Part shown: in pieces, positions 36,882 through 46,730 of the stretch
Layout of the letters: the number at the start of each line of letters is the position of its first letter
Position numbering within the stretch: position 1 is the first letter of the stretch
Assembly: GCF_004569635.1 (NCBI RefSeq)
Contig: NZ_SPOZ01000013.1
Span: forward strand, 1 to 64,000
Length of the DNA: 64,000 nucleotides
Reading direction: 5' to 3'
Origin: Streptococcus sp. LYSM12
GTDB taxonomy: Bacteria > Bacillota > Bacilli > Lactobacillales > Streptococcaceae
Program-made: the position numbers and the translations under genes
Notes under the pieces: model-generated
Seen by the model: the letters and a program-made list of their open reading frames with translations, nothing else
The model's database searches: none
What the model was told of the DNA's origin: nothing

Positions 36882-37790
36882 ATGGCGGTTTTTCATATTA
36901 ACAATCAGCAATTAGAACATCTAGAGGAAGTTCCATTTGAGCTAGAACGTGAGCTTCAGCTATTGTTTGAGGAAAATTTGGAAAAAATATCGGATTTAGA
37001 GTTTATCTCGTCCGAGTTCATTGTCCAAAACCATCGTATAGACACCTTGGCATTTGATAGGGAAAATCAAGCCTTTGTTATTATTGAATATAAACGTACC
37101 ACACATTACAGTGTTTTTGATCAAGGAATTTCTTACCTCAGTACATTGCTACGATATAAAGCTGATTTTCTTTTAGAATATCAAGAAAAGACGGGAAAAA
37201 TGCTATCTAAAGGACTAATTGATTGGTCTCAAAGTAAAGTTGTTTTTGTTTCTCCTCAATTTACTCATTTTCAAAAGCAGGCTGTTGATTTTAAAGACCT
37301 GTCAATTGAATTATGGGAAGTTAAGCGATTTGAAAAGGATATTCTTGTCATTAATGGAATTAAAAAATCAGTAAATGCTCCCAGTATAAAAGCATCTGTT
37401 AAAGGAGATTCTTCAGAACTATCGCTTGTCACTAAAGAGGTGAAAACATATTCAGAAGAAGATTTATTGACAAATAAGACAGAAAAAATTCAAGAACTAT
37501 ATGACTCTTATAAACAGGCGATTTTGCAGTTGATTGTTGATTGTGAAGTTGTACCTAAAAAATGTTATGTTGCCTTTAAAAAAGATCATCATAATATTGT
37601 TGATATTGAAGTTCAAAATAAACAATTAAAATTATTTATCAATGCTAAAATAGGTCAAATTGATGATACTAAGGGAATAACTAGAAATGTTTCACAAATT
37701 GGTCATTATGGAAACGGTGACTATGAAATCAAGGTTACAAATACTAAATATTTAGAATATATTATGAGCCTTATTAAACAAATATTATAG
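36882..37790 (+). CDS. Nuclease-like protein with C-terminal DUF5655 domain
   Basis: 302 aa. The N-terminal half (~1-150) looks like a PD-(D/E)XK fold: RIDTLAFDRENQAFVIIEYKR near 47-67 supplies D...E-Y-K. The C-terminal ~95 residues match the DUF5655 pattern (VAFKKDHHNIVDIEVQNKQLKLFINAKIG...ISQIGHYGNGDYE-type). No target specificity domain or methyltransferase is nearby, so it is not a standard restriction enzyme. It is noticeably AT-richer than valS and precedes it by only 19 nt. Confidence 0.72.
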   Translation: MAVFHINNQQLEHLEEVPFELERELQLLFEENLEKISDLEFISSEFIVQNHRIDTLAFDRENQAFVIIEYKRTTHYSVFDQGISYLSTLLRYKADFLLEYQEKTGKMLSKGLIDWSQSKVVFVSPQFTHFQKQAVDFKDLSIELWEVKRFEKDILVINGIKKSVNAPSIKASVKGDSSELSLVTKEVKTYSEEDLLTNKTEKIQELYDSYKQAILQLIVDCEVVPKKCYVAFKKDHHNIVDIEVQNKQLKLFINAKIGQIDDTKGITRNVSQIGHYGNGDYEIKVTNTKYLEYIMSLIKQIL

Positions 37791-37809
37791 AAAATAGAAA
37801 GGAAAGTAT

Positions 37810-40473
37810 ATGTCAAAAGAACTTTCACCAAAATACAATCCAGCTGAGGTTGAGGCTGGGCGCTATCAGAAATGGCTTGAAGCCGATGTATTCAAACCGT
37901 CAGGAGATGAGAATGCTAAGCCCTATTCTATCGTGATTCCACCGCCAAACGTTACTGGTAAGTTACATCTTGGACACGCTTGGGATACAACTTTACAGGA
38001 CATTATTATCCGTCAAAAACGCATGCAGGGCTTTGATACTCTTTGGCTGCCAGGGATGGACCATGCAGGGATTGCCACTCAAGCCAAGGTGGAGGAGCGT
38101 CTGCGTGGTGAGGGTATCACACGCTATGACCTTGGTCGTGAGAAATTCCTAGAAAAGGTCTGGGAATGGAAAGATGAATATGCTGCGACCATTAAGGAAC
38201 AGTGGGGCAAAATGGGCTTGTCACTTGACTATTCGCGTGAGCGTTTCACCCTTGATGAGGGCTTGTCTAAGGCTGTCCGCAAGGTCTTTGTTGACCTATA
38301 CAAAAAAGGCTGGATCTACCGCGGTGAGTTTATCATCAACTGGGACCCAGCGGCTCGTACGGCTCTTTCTGATATCGAGGTTATTCACAAGGAAATCAAT
38401 GGCTTTGAACACTATTTCAAATACATGTTTGATGATAATAGTGGGAACTACTTGTCCATCATGACGACTCGTCCTGAAACCATGTTTGGAGATGGAGCCA
38501 TTGCGGTACATCCAGATGATGAGCGCTATACTCACCTAATTGGAAAGTCTGTTATCGTTCCACTGACAGGTTACCGGATTCCAATTATTGCCGATGAATA
38601 TGTAGATATGGAAAAAGGATCAGGCTGTGTGAAAATCACTCCTGCTCACGATCCGAATGATTTTGAGGTTGGCTTGCGCCATCATATCAAGCAAGATATT
38701 ATCATGAATTTAGATGGCACCATGGCCTCTACTCATCGGGTACCTGAGAAATACCGGGGCTTGGATCGTTACGAGGCAAGAAAATTATTTATTGAGGATG
38801 CCGAGGAAGCAGGGCTCTTAGAGAAGCTGGTTCCAATTATTCATTCAGTCGGTCATTCAGAAAGAACGGGTGTTGTTGTGGAGCCACGACTATCCACCCA
38901 ATGGTTTGTTAAAATGGATGAATTGGCTAAAAACGCCATTGCCAACCAAGACACGGAAGACAAGGTTGAGTTCTACCCACCACGTTTCAACGATACTTAT
39001 CTACAATGGATGGAAAACGTTCACGACTGGGTTATCTCACGCCAACTCTGGTGGGGGCATCAAATTCCCGCTTGGTACAATGAGGCAGGAGAGGTCTATG
39101 TTGGAGAAGAAGCTCCAGCAGGTGATGGTTGGACGCAGGACGAAGATGTCCTTGACACTTGGTTCAGCTCTGCTCTTTGGCCATTCTCAACCATGGGCTG
39201 GCCGGATGAAGAAAGTGCAGACTTCAAACGCTACTTCCCAACTTCAACCCTTGTGACAGGCTATGATATCATCTTCTTCTGGGTTTCTCGCATGATTTTC
39301 CAATCTCTAGAATTTACAGGTCGTCGTCCTTTTGAAAACGTCTTGATTCACGGCTTAATTCGGGATGAAGAAGGACGTAAGATGTCTAAATCTCTTGGAA
39401 ATGGCATTGACCCAATGGATGTCATTGACCAGTATGGTGCAGACAGTCTTCGTTGGTTCTTGTCAAACGGTTCTGCACCAGGGCAAGATGTTCGCTTTAG
39501 TTATGAGAAAATGGATGCTAGCTGGAATTTTATCAATAAAATCTGGAACATTTCTCGCTATATTCTGATGAATAATGAGGGGTTAAGCCTAGCTGATGCG
39601 ACAGCGAATGTGGCTAAAGTTGCAAGCAGCCAAGCTGGAAATGTGACAGACCGTTGGATCCTCCACAACCTTAATGAAACGATTGACAAAGTAACAGAGA
39701 ACTTTGACAAGTTTGAGTTTGGTGTAGCAGGTCACATCCTTTACAACTTCATCTGGGATGAATTTGCGGACTGGTATGTGGAATTGACTAAGGAAGTGCT
39801 TTACAGTGATAATGAAGCCGAAAAGGTGATGACCCGCTCCGTTCTTCTGTACACCTTGGATCAAATTTTACGCCTCCTCCACCCAATTATGCCATTTGTG
39901 ACGGAGGAAATCTTCGGGCATCTCTCAGAAAGAAGTATTGTAACGGCAAGTTACCCAGTGGTGCGTCCTGAATTTGAAAATGAAGTAGCAGCAAGTGGAG
40001 TGGAGGCACTGAAAGAGGTGATTCGTGCAGTGAGAAATGCACGTAGCGAAGTTAACGTTGCCCCAAGTAAGCCAATCACGCTCTTGATTAAGCCGACCGA
40101 TCGTCAGTTGGAGGAGTTCTTTAAGGCTACTATTAACTATATCAAGCGCTTTACTAACCCAGAACAGCTGGAAATTGACAGCAACCTAACTGCACCAGAG
40201 CTTGCCATGTCAAGTGTCATTACAGGTGCAGAAATCTACCTACCACTAGCTGACCTGCTCAATGTTGAAGAAGAGCTCACTCGTCTTGCAAAAGAACTAG
40301 CAAAATGGCAGAAAGAACTCGATATGGTTGGCAAGAAGCTAGCCAATGAAAAATTCGTTGCCAACGCCAAACCAGAAGTCGTTGCAAAAGAACGCAGTAA
40401 ACAGCTAGATTACCAAACCAAGTACGATGCGACCGTCGCGCGGATTGAGGAGATGAAGAAGTTGGTTAAATAA
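37810..40473 (+). CDS. valS: Valyl-tRNA synthetase
   Basis: 887 aa, full length. Class I HIGH motif as [13 protein letters not shown] (~45-57) and KMSKS as RKMSKSLGN. The CP1 editing insert (~185-380) has [19 protein letters not shown], used to hydrolyse mischarged Thr-tRNA. The anticodon-binding domain and the C-terminal coiled coil ([22 protein letters not shown]) complete it. AAAGGAAAG precedes the ATG. Expected to be controlled by the T-box 1.8 kb upstream. Confidence 0.97.
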   Translation: MSKELSPKYNPAEVEAGRYQKWLEADVFKPSGDENAKPYSIVIPPPNVTGKLHLGHAWDTTLQDIIIRQKRMQGFDTLWLPGMDHAGIATQAKVEERLRGEGITRYDLGREKFLEKVWEWKDEYAATIKEQWGKMGLSLDYSRERFTLDEGLSKAVRKVFVDLYKKGWIYRGEFIINWDPAARTALSDIEVIHKEINGFEHYFKYMFDDNSGNYLSIMTTRPETMFGDGAIAVHPDDERYTHLIGKSVIVPLTGYRIPIIADEYVDMEKGSGCVKITPAHDPNDFEVGLRHHIKQDIIMNLDGTMASTHRVPEKYRGLDRYEARKLFIEDAEEAGLLEKLVPIIHSVGHSERTGVVVEPRLSTQWFVKMDELAKNAIANQDTEDKVEFYPPRFNDTYLQWMENVHDWVISRQLWWGHQIPAWYNEAGEVYVGEEAPAGDGWTQDEDVLDTWFSSALWPFSTMGWPDEESADFKRYFPTSTLVTGYDIIFFWVSRMIFQSLEFTGRRPFENVLIHGLIRDEEGRKMSKSLGNGIDPMDVIDQYGADSLRWFLSNGSAPGQDVRFSYEKMDASWNFINKIWNISRYILMNNEGLSLADATANVAKVASSQAGNVTDRWILHNLNETIDKVTENFDKFEFGVAGHILYNFIWDEFADWYVELTKEVLYSDNEAEKVMTRSVLLYTLDQILRLLHPIMPFVTEEIFGHLSERSIVTASYPVVRPEFENEVAASGVEALKEVIRAVRNARSEVNVAPSKPITLLIKPTDRQLEEFFKATINYIKRFTNPEQLEIDSNLTAPELAMSSVITGAEIYLPLADLLNVEEELTRLAKELAKWQKELDMVGKKLANEKFVANAKPEVVAKERSKQLDYQTKYDATVARIEEMKKLVK

Positions 40474-40552
40474 CAGGTTTAGACAAGATCAATAGTTGAA
40501 AACCCCACAATGATAGGATACCCCACTTTACATACTCCACAATATATTAGAT

Positions 40553-40585
40553 AATAGTTCTATCAAGTTAGATAGGACTATTTTT
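40553..40585 (+). promoter_or_regulatory. Hairpin covering the ribosome site of the helicase gene (also valS terminator)
   Basis: AATAGTTCTATC (40553-40564) pairs with GATAGGACTATT (40571-40582) with one mismatch and a six-base loop; T5 follows and the ATG comes at once (40586). The only Shine-Dalgarno-like bases, AGGA (40574-40577), are in the stem. It may end valS transcription and keep the next gene poorly translated. Confidence 0.6.
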
Positions 40586-43456
40586 ATGGAAACAGCTTTT
40601 GAAGAACAGTTGTTAGAGTCGATGCAATTTGGGTTTATTGACCGAATGCGATTTCGGGATGTATCCTACGCCCCTAAGATTTTGATTAATAATGCGGAGG
40701 AGAAGCGCTTTGTTTTGACGAATTTACAGGAAGAATTGTTGAGGAGTAAGGCATTTTACTTTTCAGTAGCCTTTGTGACACAGTCTGGGATTTCTATGAT
40801 TAAGGCACAGTTGGCTGATTTGGCATCGCGTGGTGTTTGTGGTAAAATCTTGATTTCACCATATCTTGATTTTAATGATCCTTTGGCCATGTATGACTTG
40901 CTAAAACTATCGAATATAGAAGCTCGAATTTCAAAGGAATCTCTGCAACTTCATTCCAAGTATTATTTGTTTGAGCAGGAACAGAGGCAAGTTTTGATTG
41001 CTGGCTCATCTAATTTGACTGCGACAGCATTGAAACAAAATTATGAATGGAATATTAAACTCAATTCGACAGACAATGGAGATTTACTCTATCAAACGAA
41101 GCAAGAATTTGAGCGTATATGGGCTTTATCAAGGCCGTTGACAGCTGAAGTTATTGAAGGATATCAACGAAAGCGTAAACCTGTTATTCAGACGGTGATT
41201 CTGGAAGAAGAGACAAGAACGGACTATCAAGTTGGTAAGATCGAGCCCAATAAGATGCAGGAAGAAGCGCTAGCTAGTTTGCAAGAAGTGCGTGATAATG
41301 GTGCCCAAAAAGCTCTGGTTATTTCTGCAACGGGAACGGGCAAAACCTATTTGTCGGCCTTTGATGTAAGGCAAGCAACTCCAGAGCGCGTGCTTTTTAT
41401 TGTTCATCGGGAACAGATTTTGAGTAAGTCGTTGGAAAGTTTTCAACGTGTTCTTAGATTTTCTGACGCTGAGGCTTGTATCTATAAGTCAGGTGTAGAT
41501 ATTTCAGGTAAGAAATATATTTTTGTAACTATACAAACTCTTTCACGTGATGAGCACTTACAGCGTTTCACACCTGATTTTTTCAATTATATTTTGATTG
41601 ATGAGGTACATAAGGCTGGTGCAGATTCCTATAGGAAGGTGATGGACTATTTTGAACCAGATTTCCTTTTGGGAATGACGGCGACACCCGAGCGTACAGA
41701 TGGGCAAAATATTTATGAGTTTTTTGACTATAATATTGCCTATGAAATTCGCTTGCAGGATGCTATGGAAGCGGATTTGTTGTGTCCATTTCACTATTTT
41801 GGAGTAACGGATATTCTGGTTGATGGCCAGCTTATTAGTGATAATGAAGATTTTTCAAACTTGATTTCCAAAGAGCGAGTGAATCACATTATAGAGAAAA
41901 TTGGCTATTATGGGTACAGTGGTGAGTCTGTCTGTGGATTGATGTTTTGTTCGAGTAAAAAAGAGGCGGCAGAGTTATCTATCCTTTTAAATCAGAGAGG
42001 TTTTCGGACACAAGCATTGACAGGGGAAGATAGCCAAGTAGTCCGTGAAGAGGCTGTTAAAAAACTTGAAAAGGGAGCATTGGATTACCTACTCACGGTT
42101 GATATTTTCAACGAAGGGATTGATATTCCAAGTGTGAATCAGGTAGTACTGCTTCGCAATACAGAATCAAGTATTATTTTTGTTCAGCAACTTGGTCGTG
42201 GCCTTCGCAAGCACCCCTCGAAAGATTATGTCACGATTATTGATTTTATTGGAAACTATCGTAATAACTACTTAATTCCAGTAGCCTTATTCGGCGATCA
42301 ATCAATGAATAAGGATAATTATCGTCGTGAAGTGCGTGAGGCCAATTTGATTAGTGGGTTGACAACTATCAATTTTGAAGAAGTCGCTCGGAAGCAGATT
42401 TTTGAAGCGATTACTAATACCAGTCTTTCTAGTATAAAAATTTTAAGGGAAAGTTATGTAGAGTTGCAGAATAAATTAGGGCGGCAGCCATTCCTGAAAG
42501 ATTTTATGACCTATAATGGGATTGATCCGCTAGCATTCTTTGACAACAATATTTTCAAAGATTACGCGGATGTTGTGACGAAGTTTGGAAAACAAGCGAT
42601 TTATTTTGAAGCACTTCCTAAAAAGTTTTTGTCCTTTATCACCTTTGAATGTTTAAATGGAAAACGCAAGCATGAACTTGTATTGCTACAGTTGTTAATT
42701 GAAAATCACGGCCAGATTTCATTTGATTTTTATTTTAAAAGACTGGTTGCAAATAATTTGGATAGTTCAAACGATGTGCTTGACTCCGTTGAGGGTGTGC
42801 TGAATTTATCGTTCCTCAAAGCACAGGAGAAAAAACGTTTCGGTGCAGAACCCTTGGTATCAAAGAACAATGATGTGTACCAGTTGAATGAGCAGGTATT
42901 GGAAGCACTTCAACGTAATGTAGCTTATCGAGAATTTTTTAGAGATGTTATTGATACTGGCTTGCTAAAGTCTGAAGGTTATCCGCGGGTATTTACGCTT
43001 GGACAGAAATATTCTCGTCGCGAAGTGCTCAAGTTATTGAATGTCAAACATGATGAGCCTCCGCTCAATATTGGTGGTTACAAGATTGATAAGGAAACCA
43101 ACACTTGTCCGATTTTTGTAACGTATCATAAGAGTGAAGATATTAGTGATACAATCAAGTATGAAGATGAGTTTTTTAATGAGTCAATATTGAGATGGTT
43201 TTCTAAGAACAAGCGAACTTTAGAATCTCCAGATGTGAAACAAATTATTGCTTCTAATGAAAATGGATTACGTTTAGAATTATTCGTCATCAAGGATGAT
43301 GCCGAAGGCGGTGATTTCTACTATTTAGGCCCTCTGAATTATGTTGAGGGGAGCGCGGAGGAAATGAAGCGGGCAGGTGAAAGTATTGTTAGTATGCTAT
43401 TTACACTTAAGGAACCGGTTAAAGCTGACTTATTCCATTATTTAACAACAAAATAA
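40586..43456 (+). CDS. PLD-helicase-DUF3427 protein
   Basis: 956 aa. N-terminal phospholipase D-type domain (~50-180) with one HxK motif (H123-S-K125) and GSSNLT. SF2 helicase core: motif I SATGTGKT (K near 253), motif II DEVH (339-342), motif III GMTATPERTDG, motif VI QQLGRGLRKHPSK. The DUF3427 domain fills the C-terminal ~400 residues. A single PLD motif implies dimerisation for nuclease activity. Similar multidomain proteins are widespread, with suspected roles in DNA repair or phage defence, not proven. It stands next to the CRISPR locus. Confidence 0.85.
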   Translation: METAFEEQLLESMQFGFIDRMRFRDVSYAPKILINNAEEKRFVLTNLQEELLRSKAFYFSVAFVTQSGISMIKAQLADLASRGVCGKILISPYLDFNDPLAMYDLLKLSNIEARISKESLQLHSKYYLFEQEQRQVLIAGSSNLTATALKQNYEWNIKLNSTDNGDLLYQTKQEFERIWALSRPLTAEVIEGYQRKRKPVIQTVILEEETRTDYQVGKIEPNKMQEEALASLQEVRDNGAQKALVISATGTGKTYLSAFDVRQATPERVLFIVHREQILSKSLESFQRVLRFSDAEACIYKSGVDISGKKYIFVTIQTLSRDEHLQRFTPDFFNYILIDEVHKAGADSYRKVMDYFEPDFLLGMTATPERTDGQNIYEFFDYNIAYEIRLQDAMEADLLCPFHYFGVTDILVDGQLISDNEDFSNLISKERVNHIIEKIGYYGYSGESVCGLMFCSSKKEAAELSILLNQRGFRTQALTGEDSQVVREEAVKKLEKGALDYLLTVDIFNEGIDIPSVNQVVLLRNTESSIIFVQQLGRGLRKHPSKDYVTIIDFIGNYRNNYLIPVALFGDQSMNKDNYRREVREANLISGLTTINFEEVARKQIFEAITNTSLSSIKILRESYVELQNKLGRQPFLKDFMTYNGIDPLAFFDNNIFKDYADVVTKFGKQAIYFEALPKKFLSFITFECLNGKRKHELVLLQLLIENHGQISFDFYFKRLVANNLDSSNDVLDSVEGVLNLSFLKAQEKKRFGAEPLVSKNNDVYQLNEQVLEALQRNVAYREFFRDVIDTGLLKSEGYPRVFTLGQKYSRREVLKLLNVKHDEPPLNIGGYKIDKETNTCPIFVTYHKSEDISDTIKYEDEFFNESILRWFSKNKRTLESPDVKQIIASNENGLRLELFVIKDDAEGGDFYYLGPLNYVEGSAEEMKRAGESIVSMLFTLKEPVKADLFHYLTTK

Positions 43457-43458
43457 AA

Positions 43459-43498
43459 AGATGAGGCTTAGATAAAAATACCTAACCTCATTAAGTTT
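43459..43498 (+). terminator. Hairpin after the helicase gene
   Basis: GATGAGGCTTAG...CTAACCTCATT stem right after the stop codon; the T run behind it is short (AAGTTTTA). Confidence 0.5.
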
Positions 43499-43632
43499 TA
43501 TAGTCTGAGCAGTTTGATGAAGTGGCTGTCGAACTTGTAAAGTGCTGATAAATCAACATTCTAAAAGCTTCGATAACCGTATCAATGAGCCTATAAAATC
43601 GCTCTCTTCGGAGCATGATTTTTGTTTCATTC

Positions 43633-44025
43633 CTATCTTCTACTTAATAGGTTAACTGCCGGGCGGTCAACAGGAGCCCAATTAAGGGTATGGAGATTGT
43701 GGGGCTCTAACCATTTTGAATCTTGATGCTCTAACAACGTCAACCTATTAGAGAGTAGCGTTGCTTCAAAAGTTTTCATGACGACTGTTCCGAACTCATA
43801 ATCATAAGAAGCCTCATTGATATAATTTACGACGTCAATATCAGCATTGAATTCCTCTTTAATTTCGCGAACAAGTGCTTCTTCAGGAGATTCTCCTTGC
43901 TCTAATTTTCCGCCCGGAAACTCCCAAAATCCGGCAAGTAATTTCCCTTCAGGACGTTGAGCACAAAAGTATTTTCCGTCTTTTAAAATAGCTGCAGCAA
44001 CGACATTGATTATTTTTTGTGACAT
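43633..44025 (-). CDS. Nudix hydrolase, MutT/MutX type
   Basis: 130 aa. Nudix box GGKLEQGESPEEALVREIKEEF near 38-59 matches GX5EX7REUXEE. The head (VVAAAILKDGKYFCAQRPEGKLLAGFWEFPGGK) is that of 8-oxo-dGTP diphosphatases of the MutT group, which clean oxidised nucleotides from the pool. Substrate not certain. Transcribed convergently with the helicase gene; AAGGAAGGG lies upstream of its ATG. Confidence 0.88.
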   Translation of the reverse strand: MSQKIINVVAAAILKDGKYFCAQRPEGKLLAGFWEFPGGKLEQGESPEEALVREIKEEFNADIDVVNYINEASYDYEFGTVVMKTFEATLLSNRLTLLEHQDSKWLEPHNLHTLNWAPVDRPAVNLLSRR

Positions 44026-44468
44026 GATACCCTTCCTTTAGTTATACAGTCATTAGTTTATAAGACAGGTGAGATAATACATGAAAAGGAGCCTGGAATT
44101 TCTTTTAGATAAGCATTTGGACAAAATTCTTTAGTGCTTCCAAGAGAATTTTCATCAATTTATTGAAATGCTTTTCATGTTGAGACTGCCTTATACTATT
44201 TAGAAATGATGTGATTAAAATCTACATCATATGCCATAGGAAGAGTATAACATATTTGTTTTACAAGCTAAAGGATTATAAAATGAATTGAAGCAGGGAC
44301 CATTCCTGCTTTTTTCTTTGGGATAGTAGGTAAAAGGATAATAATGAAATATATATAGTCTTTTAGTTTAGCTTTTATTATTTCGTTAATTCGCTTTGCC
44401 GTCCTCCAGTACAGCCTGTAGCTCGTTGCCTAGTACTAAAAGACTATAATAATAGCATCATTACAGTA
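44026..44468. other. Gap between the Nudix gene and the CRISPR locus
   Basis: No coding frame. AGCAGGGA-CCAT-TCCTGCT (44292-44310) followed by T6 is a good plus-strand terminator with no gene in front of it, so it may close a small RNA or isolate the CRISPR locus. A MITE copy follows at 44354-44448. Confidence 0.55.
44354..44448 (-). repeat. MITE copy (95 bp)
   Basis: TATAGTCTTTTAGTTTAGC at the left, TAGTACTAAAAGACTATA at the right; the right terminal repeat has lost about ten bases. It ends 20 nt before the cas9 promoter. Confidence 0.8.
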
Positions 44469-44497
44469 TTGTCATTATCATTAAAAAATAGTATAAT
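44469..44497 (+). promoter_or_regulatory. Promoter for cas9
   Basis: -35 TTGTCA (44469-44474), 17-nt spacer, -10 TATAAT (44492-44497). The transcript would begin near 44504 and cross the whole tracrRNA gene in antisense before reaching cas9. Confidence 0.7.
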
Positions 44498-44522
44498 GGT
44501 TGTGTAAGCGGATACAGATTTG

Positions 44523-44619
44523 AACAACAAAAAAGCACCGAATCGGTGCGCACCTTCACAGGGTGTATACGGACTAAGCCTTATTTTAACGTTGCTGTGT
44601 TATTTCAAATGGTTCCAAC
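44523..44619 (-). ncRNA. tracrRNA
   Basis: On the minus strand it begins with the anti-repeat (GTTGGAACCATTTGAAATAA, then CACAGC; 44593-44619), complementary to the CRISPR repeat. The nexus (TAAAATAAGGCTTAGTCCGT), a small hairpin and the terminator hairpin GCACCGATTCGGTGC with T6 follow. The layout matches type II-A tracrRNA of S. pyogenes. It is essential for crRNA maturation by RNase III and for Cas9 loading. The predicted start sits at the first base of the anti-repeat, so this is the short form. Confidence 0.92.
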
Positions 44620-44625
44620 ACATTC

Positions 44626-44654
44626 ATTCTACAATATTTTGTTTTAATTTGCAA
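44626..44654 (-). promoter_or_regulatory. Promoter of tracrRNA
   Basis: On the minus strand: -35 TTGCAA (44654-44649), 17-nt spacer, -10 TAGAAT (44631-44626). The start falls near 44619, exactly at the anti-repeat. It lies between tracrRNA and cas9, pointing away from cas9. Confidence 0.7.
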
Positions 44655-44672
44655 GTGGGAGGCAGGAAAATG

Positions 44673-46730
44673 ATGAAAAAACCTTATTCTATTGGATTAG
44701 ATATTGGAACAAACTCTGTTGGATGGGCGATTATGACTGATGACTACAAGGTGCCTGCTAAAAAGTTCAAGGTTCTTGGGAATACGGATAAACAATTCAT
44801 CAAGAAAAATTTACTTGGAGTCTTACTATTTGATAGTGGCGAAACGGCGGAAGGGAGACGCTTAAAACGAACAGCCCGCCGTCGGTACACACGGCGTAGA
44901 AACCGTATTTTGTATTTGCAAGATATTTTTAAAGATGAAATCAACAAGATTGACGAGAGTTTTTTCCAACGCTTGGAGGATTCATTTCTTGTCCCAGGAG
45001 ATAAAAAAGGTGAGCGACGTCCAATTTTTGGTAATCGGGTTGAGGAAGTCAACTATCATACTACTTTCCCAACGATTTATCACTTGCGAAAGTATTTAGC
45101 AGACTCTGCAGAAAAGGCAGATTTACGCCTAGTTTATCTAGCCTTGGCTCATATCATTAAATATCGAGGGCATTTTTTGATAGATGAGCCAATTGATATT
45201 CAAAATATGGATAGCCAAGGATTGTTTGACCAATTTTTAATGACCTATGATCTCATACAGGAAGATAGTCATGTAGCAGATATAAAAATTGATATCTCTG
45301 CCATTATCACTGCAAAAATGAGCAAAGCTCGTAAGGTAGAGACCCTATTATCCCATTTCCCAGGTCAAAAGAAAAATTCATTTTTTGGGAACCTTGTGTC
45401 TCTCGCTTTTGGCTTACTCCCAAACTTTAAAGCGAATTTTAATTTAGCTGAAGATGCTAAGCTACAACTGTCTAAGGACTCGTATGATGAAGATTTAGAG
45501 ACTTTATTAGGGCAGATTGGTGATGAGTATGCGGATGTCTTTGTAGCTGCTCGAAAATTGTATGATAGTATTCTCTTATCAGGAATACTGACAGTGAATG
45601 ATTTGAGCACAAAAGCGCCACTATCAGCTTCTATGGTGAAACGTTATGATGACCATCAGACGGATCTAGCCCAGCTTAAAGCATTTATTCGTAAGAATCT
45701 ACCAGATAGCTATAAGGAGGTTTTTGGTGATGAAACCAAGAATGGCTATGCGGGCTATATTGAAGGTAAAACGAGTCAAGACGATTTTTATAAGTACCTA
45801 AAAAATCTGCTTGCTAAGCAAGAGGGTAGTGCAACATTTATCGAAAAAATAGATCAGGAGGACTTTTTGAGAAAGCAACGAACCTTTGATAATGGTTCGA
45901 TTCCTCATCAAGTACATCTGGCTGAGATGAAAGCTATTTTAAGACGCCAAGGTGAGTACTATCCATTCTTAAAGGAGAATACGGAGAAAATCCAACAAAT
46001 TTTGACCTTTCGAATTCCTTACTACGTAGGACCTTTGGCTCGCAGTGGTCGCAGTAACTTTGCTTGGGCAAGTTTTCATTCAGAAGAACAGATTAGACCC
46101 TGGAATTTTGAAAAGATTGTGAATAAAGGGAAGTCAGCAGAGGCCTTTATTAAACGCATGACCAATAATGATTTGTATTTACTGAATCAGAAAGTTTTGC
46201 CGAAACACAGTCTCTTATATGAAAAATTTACGGTCTATAATGAACTGACTAAACTCAAATATGTCACTGAAACAGGTGATGCGAAATTCTTTGATGCAAA
46301 TCTAAAACAGGAAATTTTTGATGCTCTTTTCAAGCAAGAGCGAAAAGTTACTAAGAAAAAACTACTCACTTTTTTAGATAAGAATTTTGATGAGTTTAGA
46401 ATTGTTGATATTCAAGGACTAGACAAGGAAACGGAAACGTTTAACGCTTCCTATACTACTTATCAAGATCTATTAAAAATTATAAAAGACAAGGCATTCA
46501 TGGACAATCCTGAAAATGCCGGTATTCTTGAAGAGATTGTTCTTACCTTGACGCTTTTTGAGGACAGGGAGATGATTAAACAGCGTCTGACAGAATATGC
46601 GGAGCATCTGGATGAAAAAGTGCTTGCTAATCTCTCACGCCGTCATTATACTGGCTGGGGACGACTATCAGCCAAGTTAATCAATGGGATTCGAGATAAG
46701 CAGTCAGGTAAGACAATCATATTTGATTGA
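44673..46730 (+). pseudogene. cas9: Cas9, N-terminal part of a frameshifted gene
   Basis: 685 codons from ATG 44673 (44670 also possible; GGGAGG precedes) to a premature TGA. Ruv[14 protein letters not shown] with catalytic D10, arginine-rich bridge helix ([19 protein letters not shown]) and the REC lobe are intact. At ~46719-46728 the sequence jumps frame: intact relatives have KTILDYLIDDG where this gene reads KTIIFD-stop, equal to a net loss of five bases. The open frame upstream of 44670 runs through tracrRNA and is not coding. Alone this part lacks HNH and the PAM-interacting domain. Confidence 0.9.

Noticed and set aside
44520-44669. N-terminal extension of cas9 by 50 codons
   Set aside because: It runs through the tracrRNA gene in antisense; Cas9 homologues start at [10 protein letters not shown].
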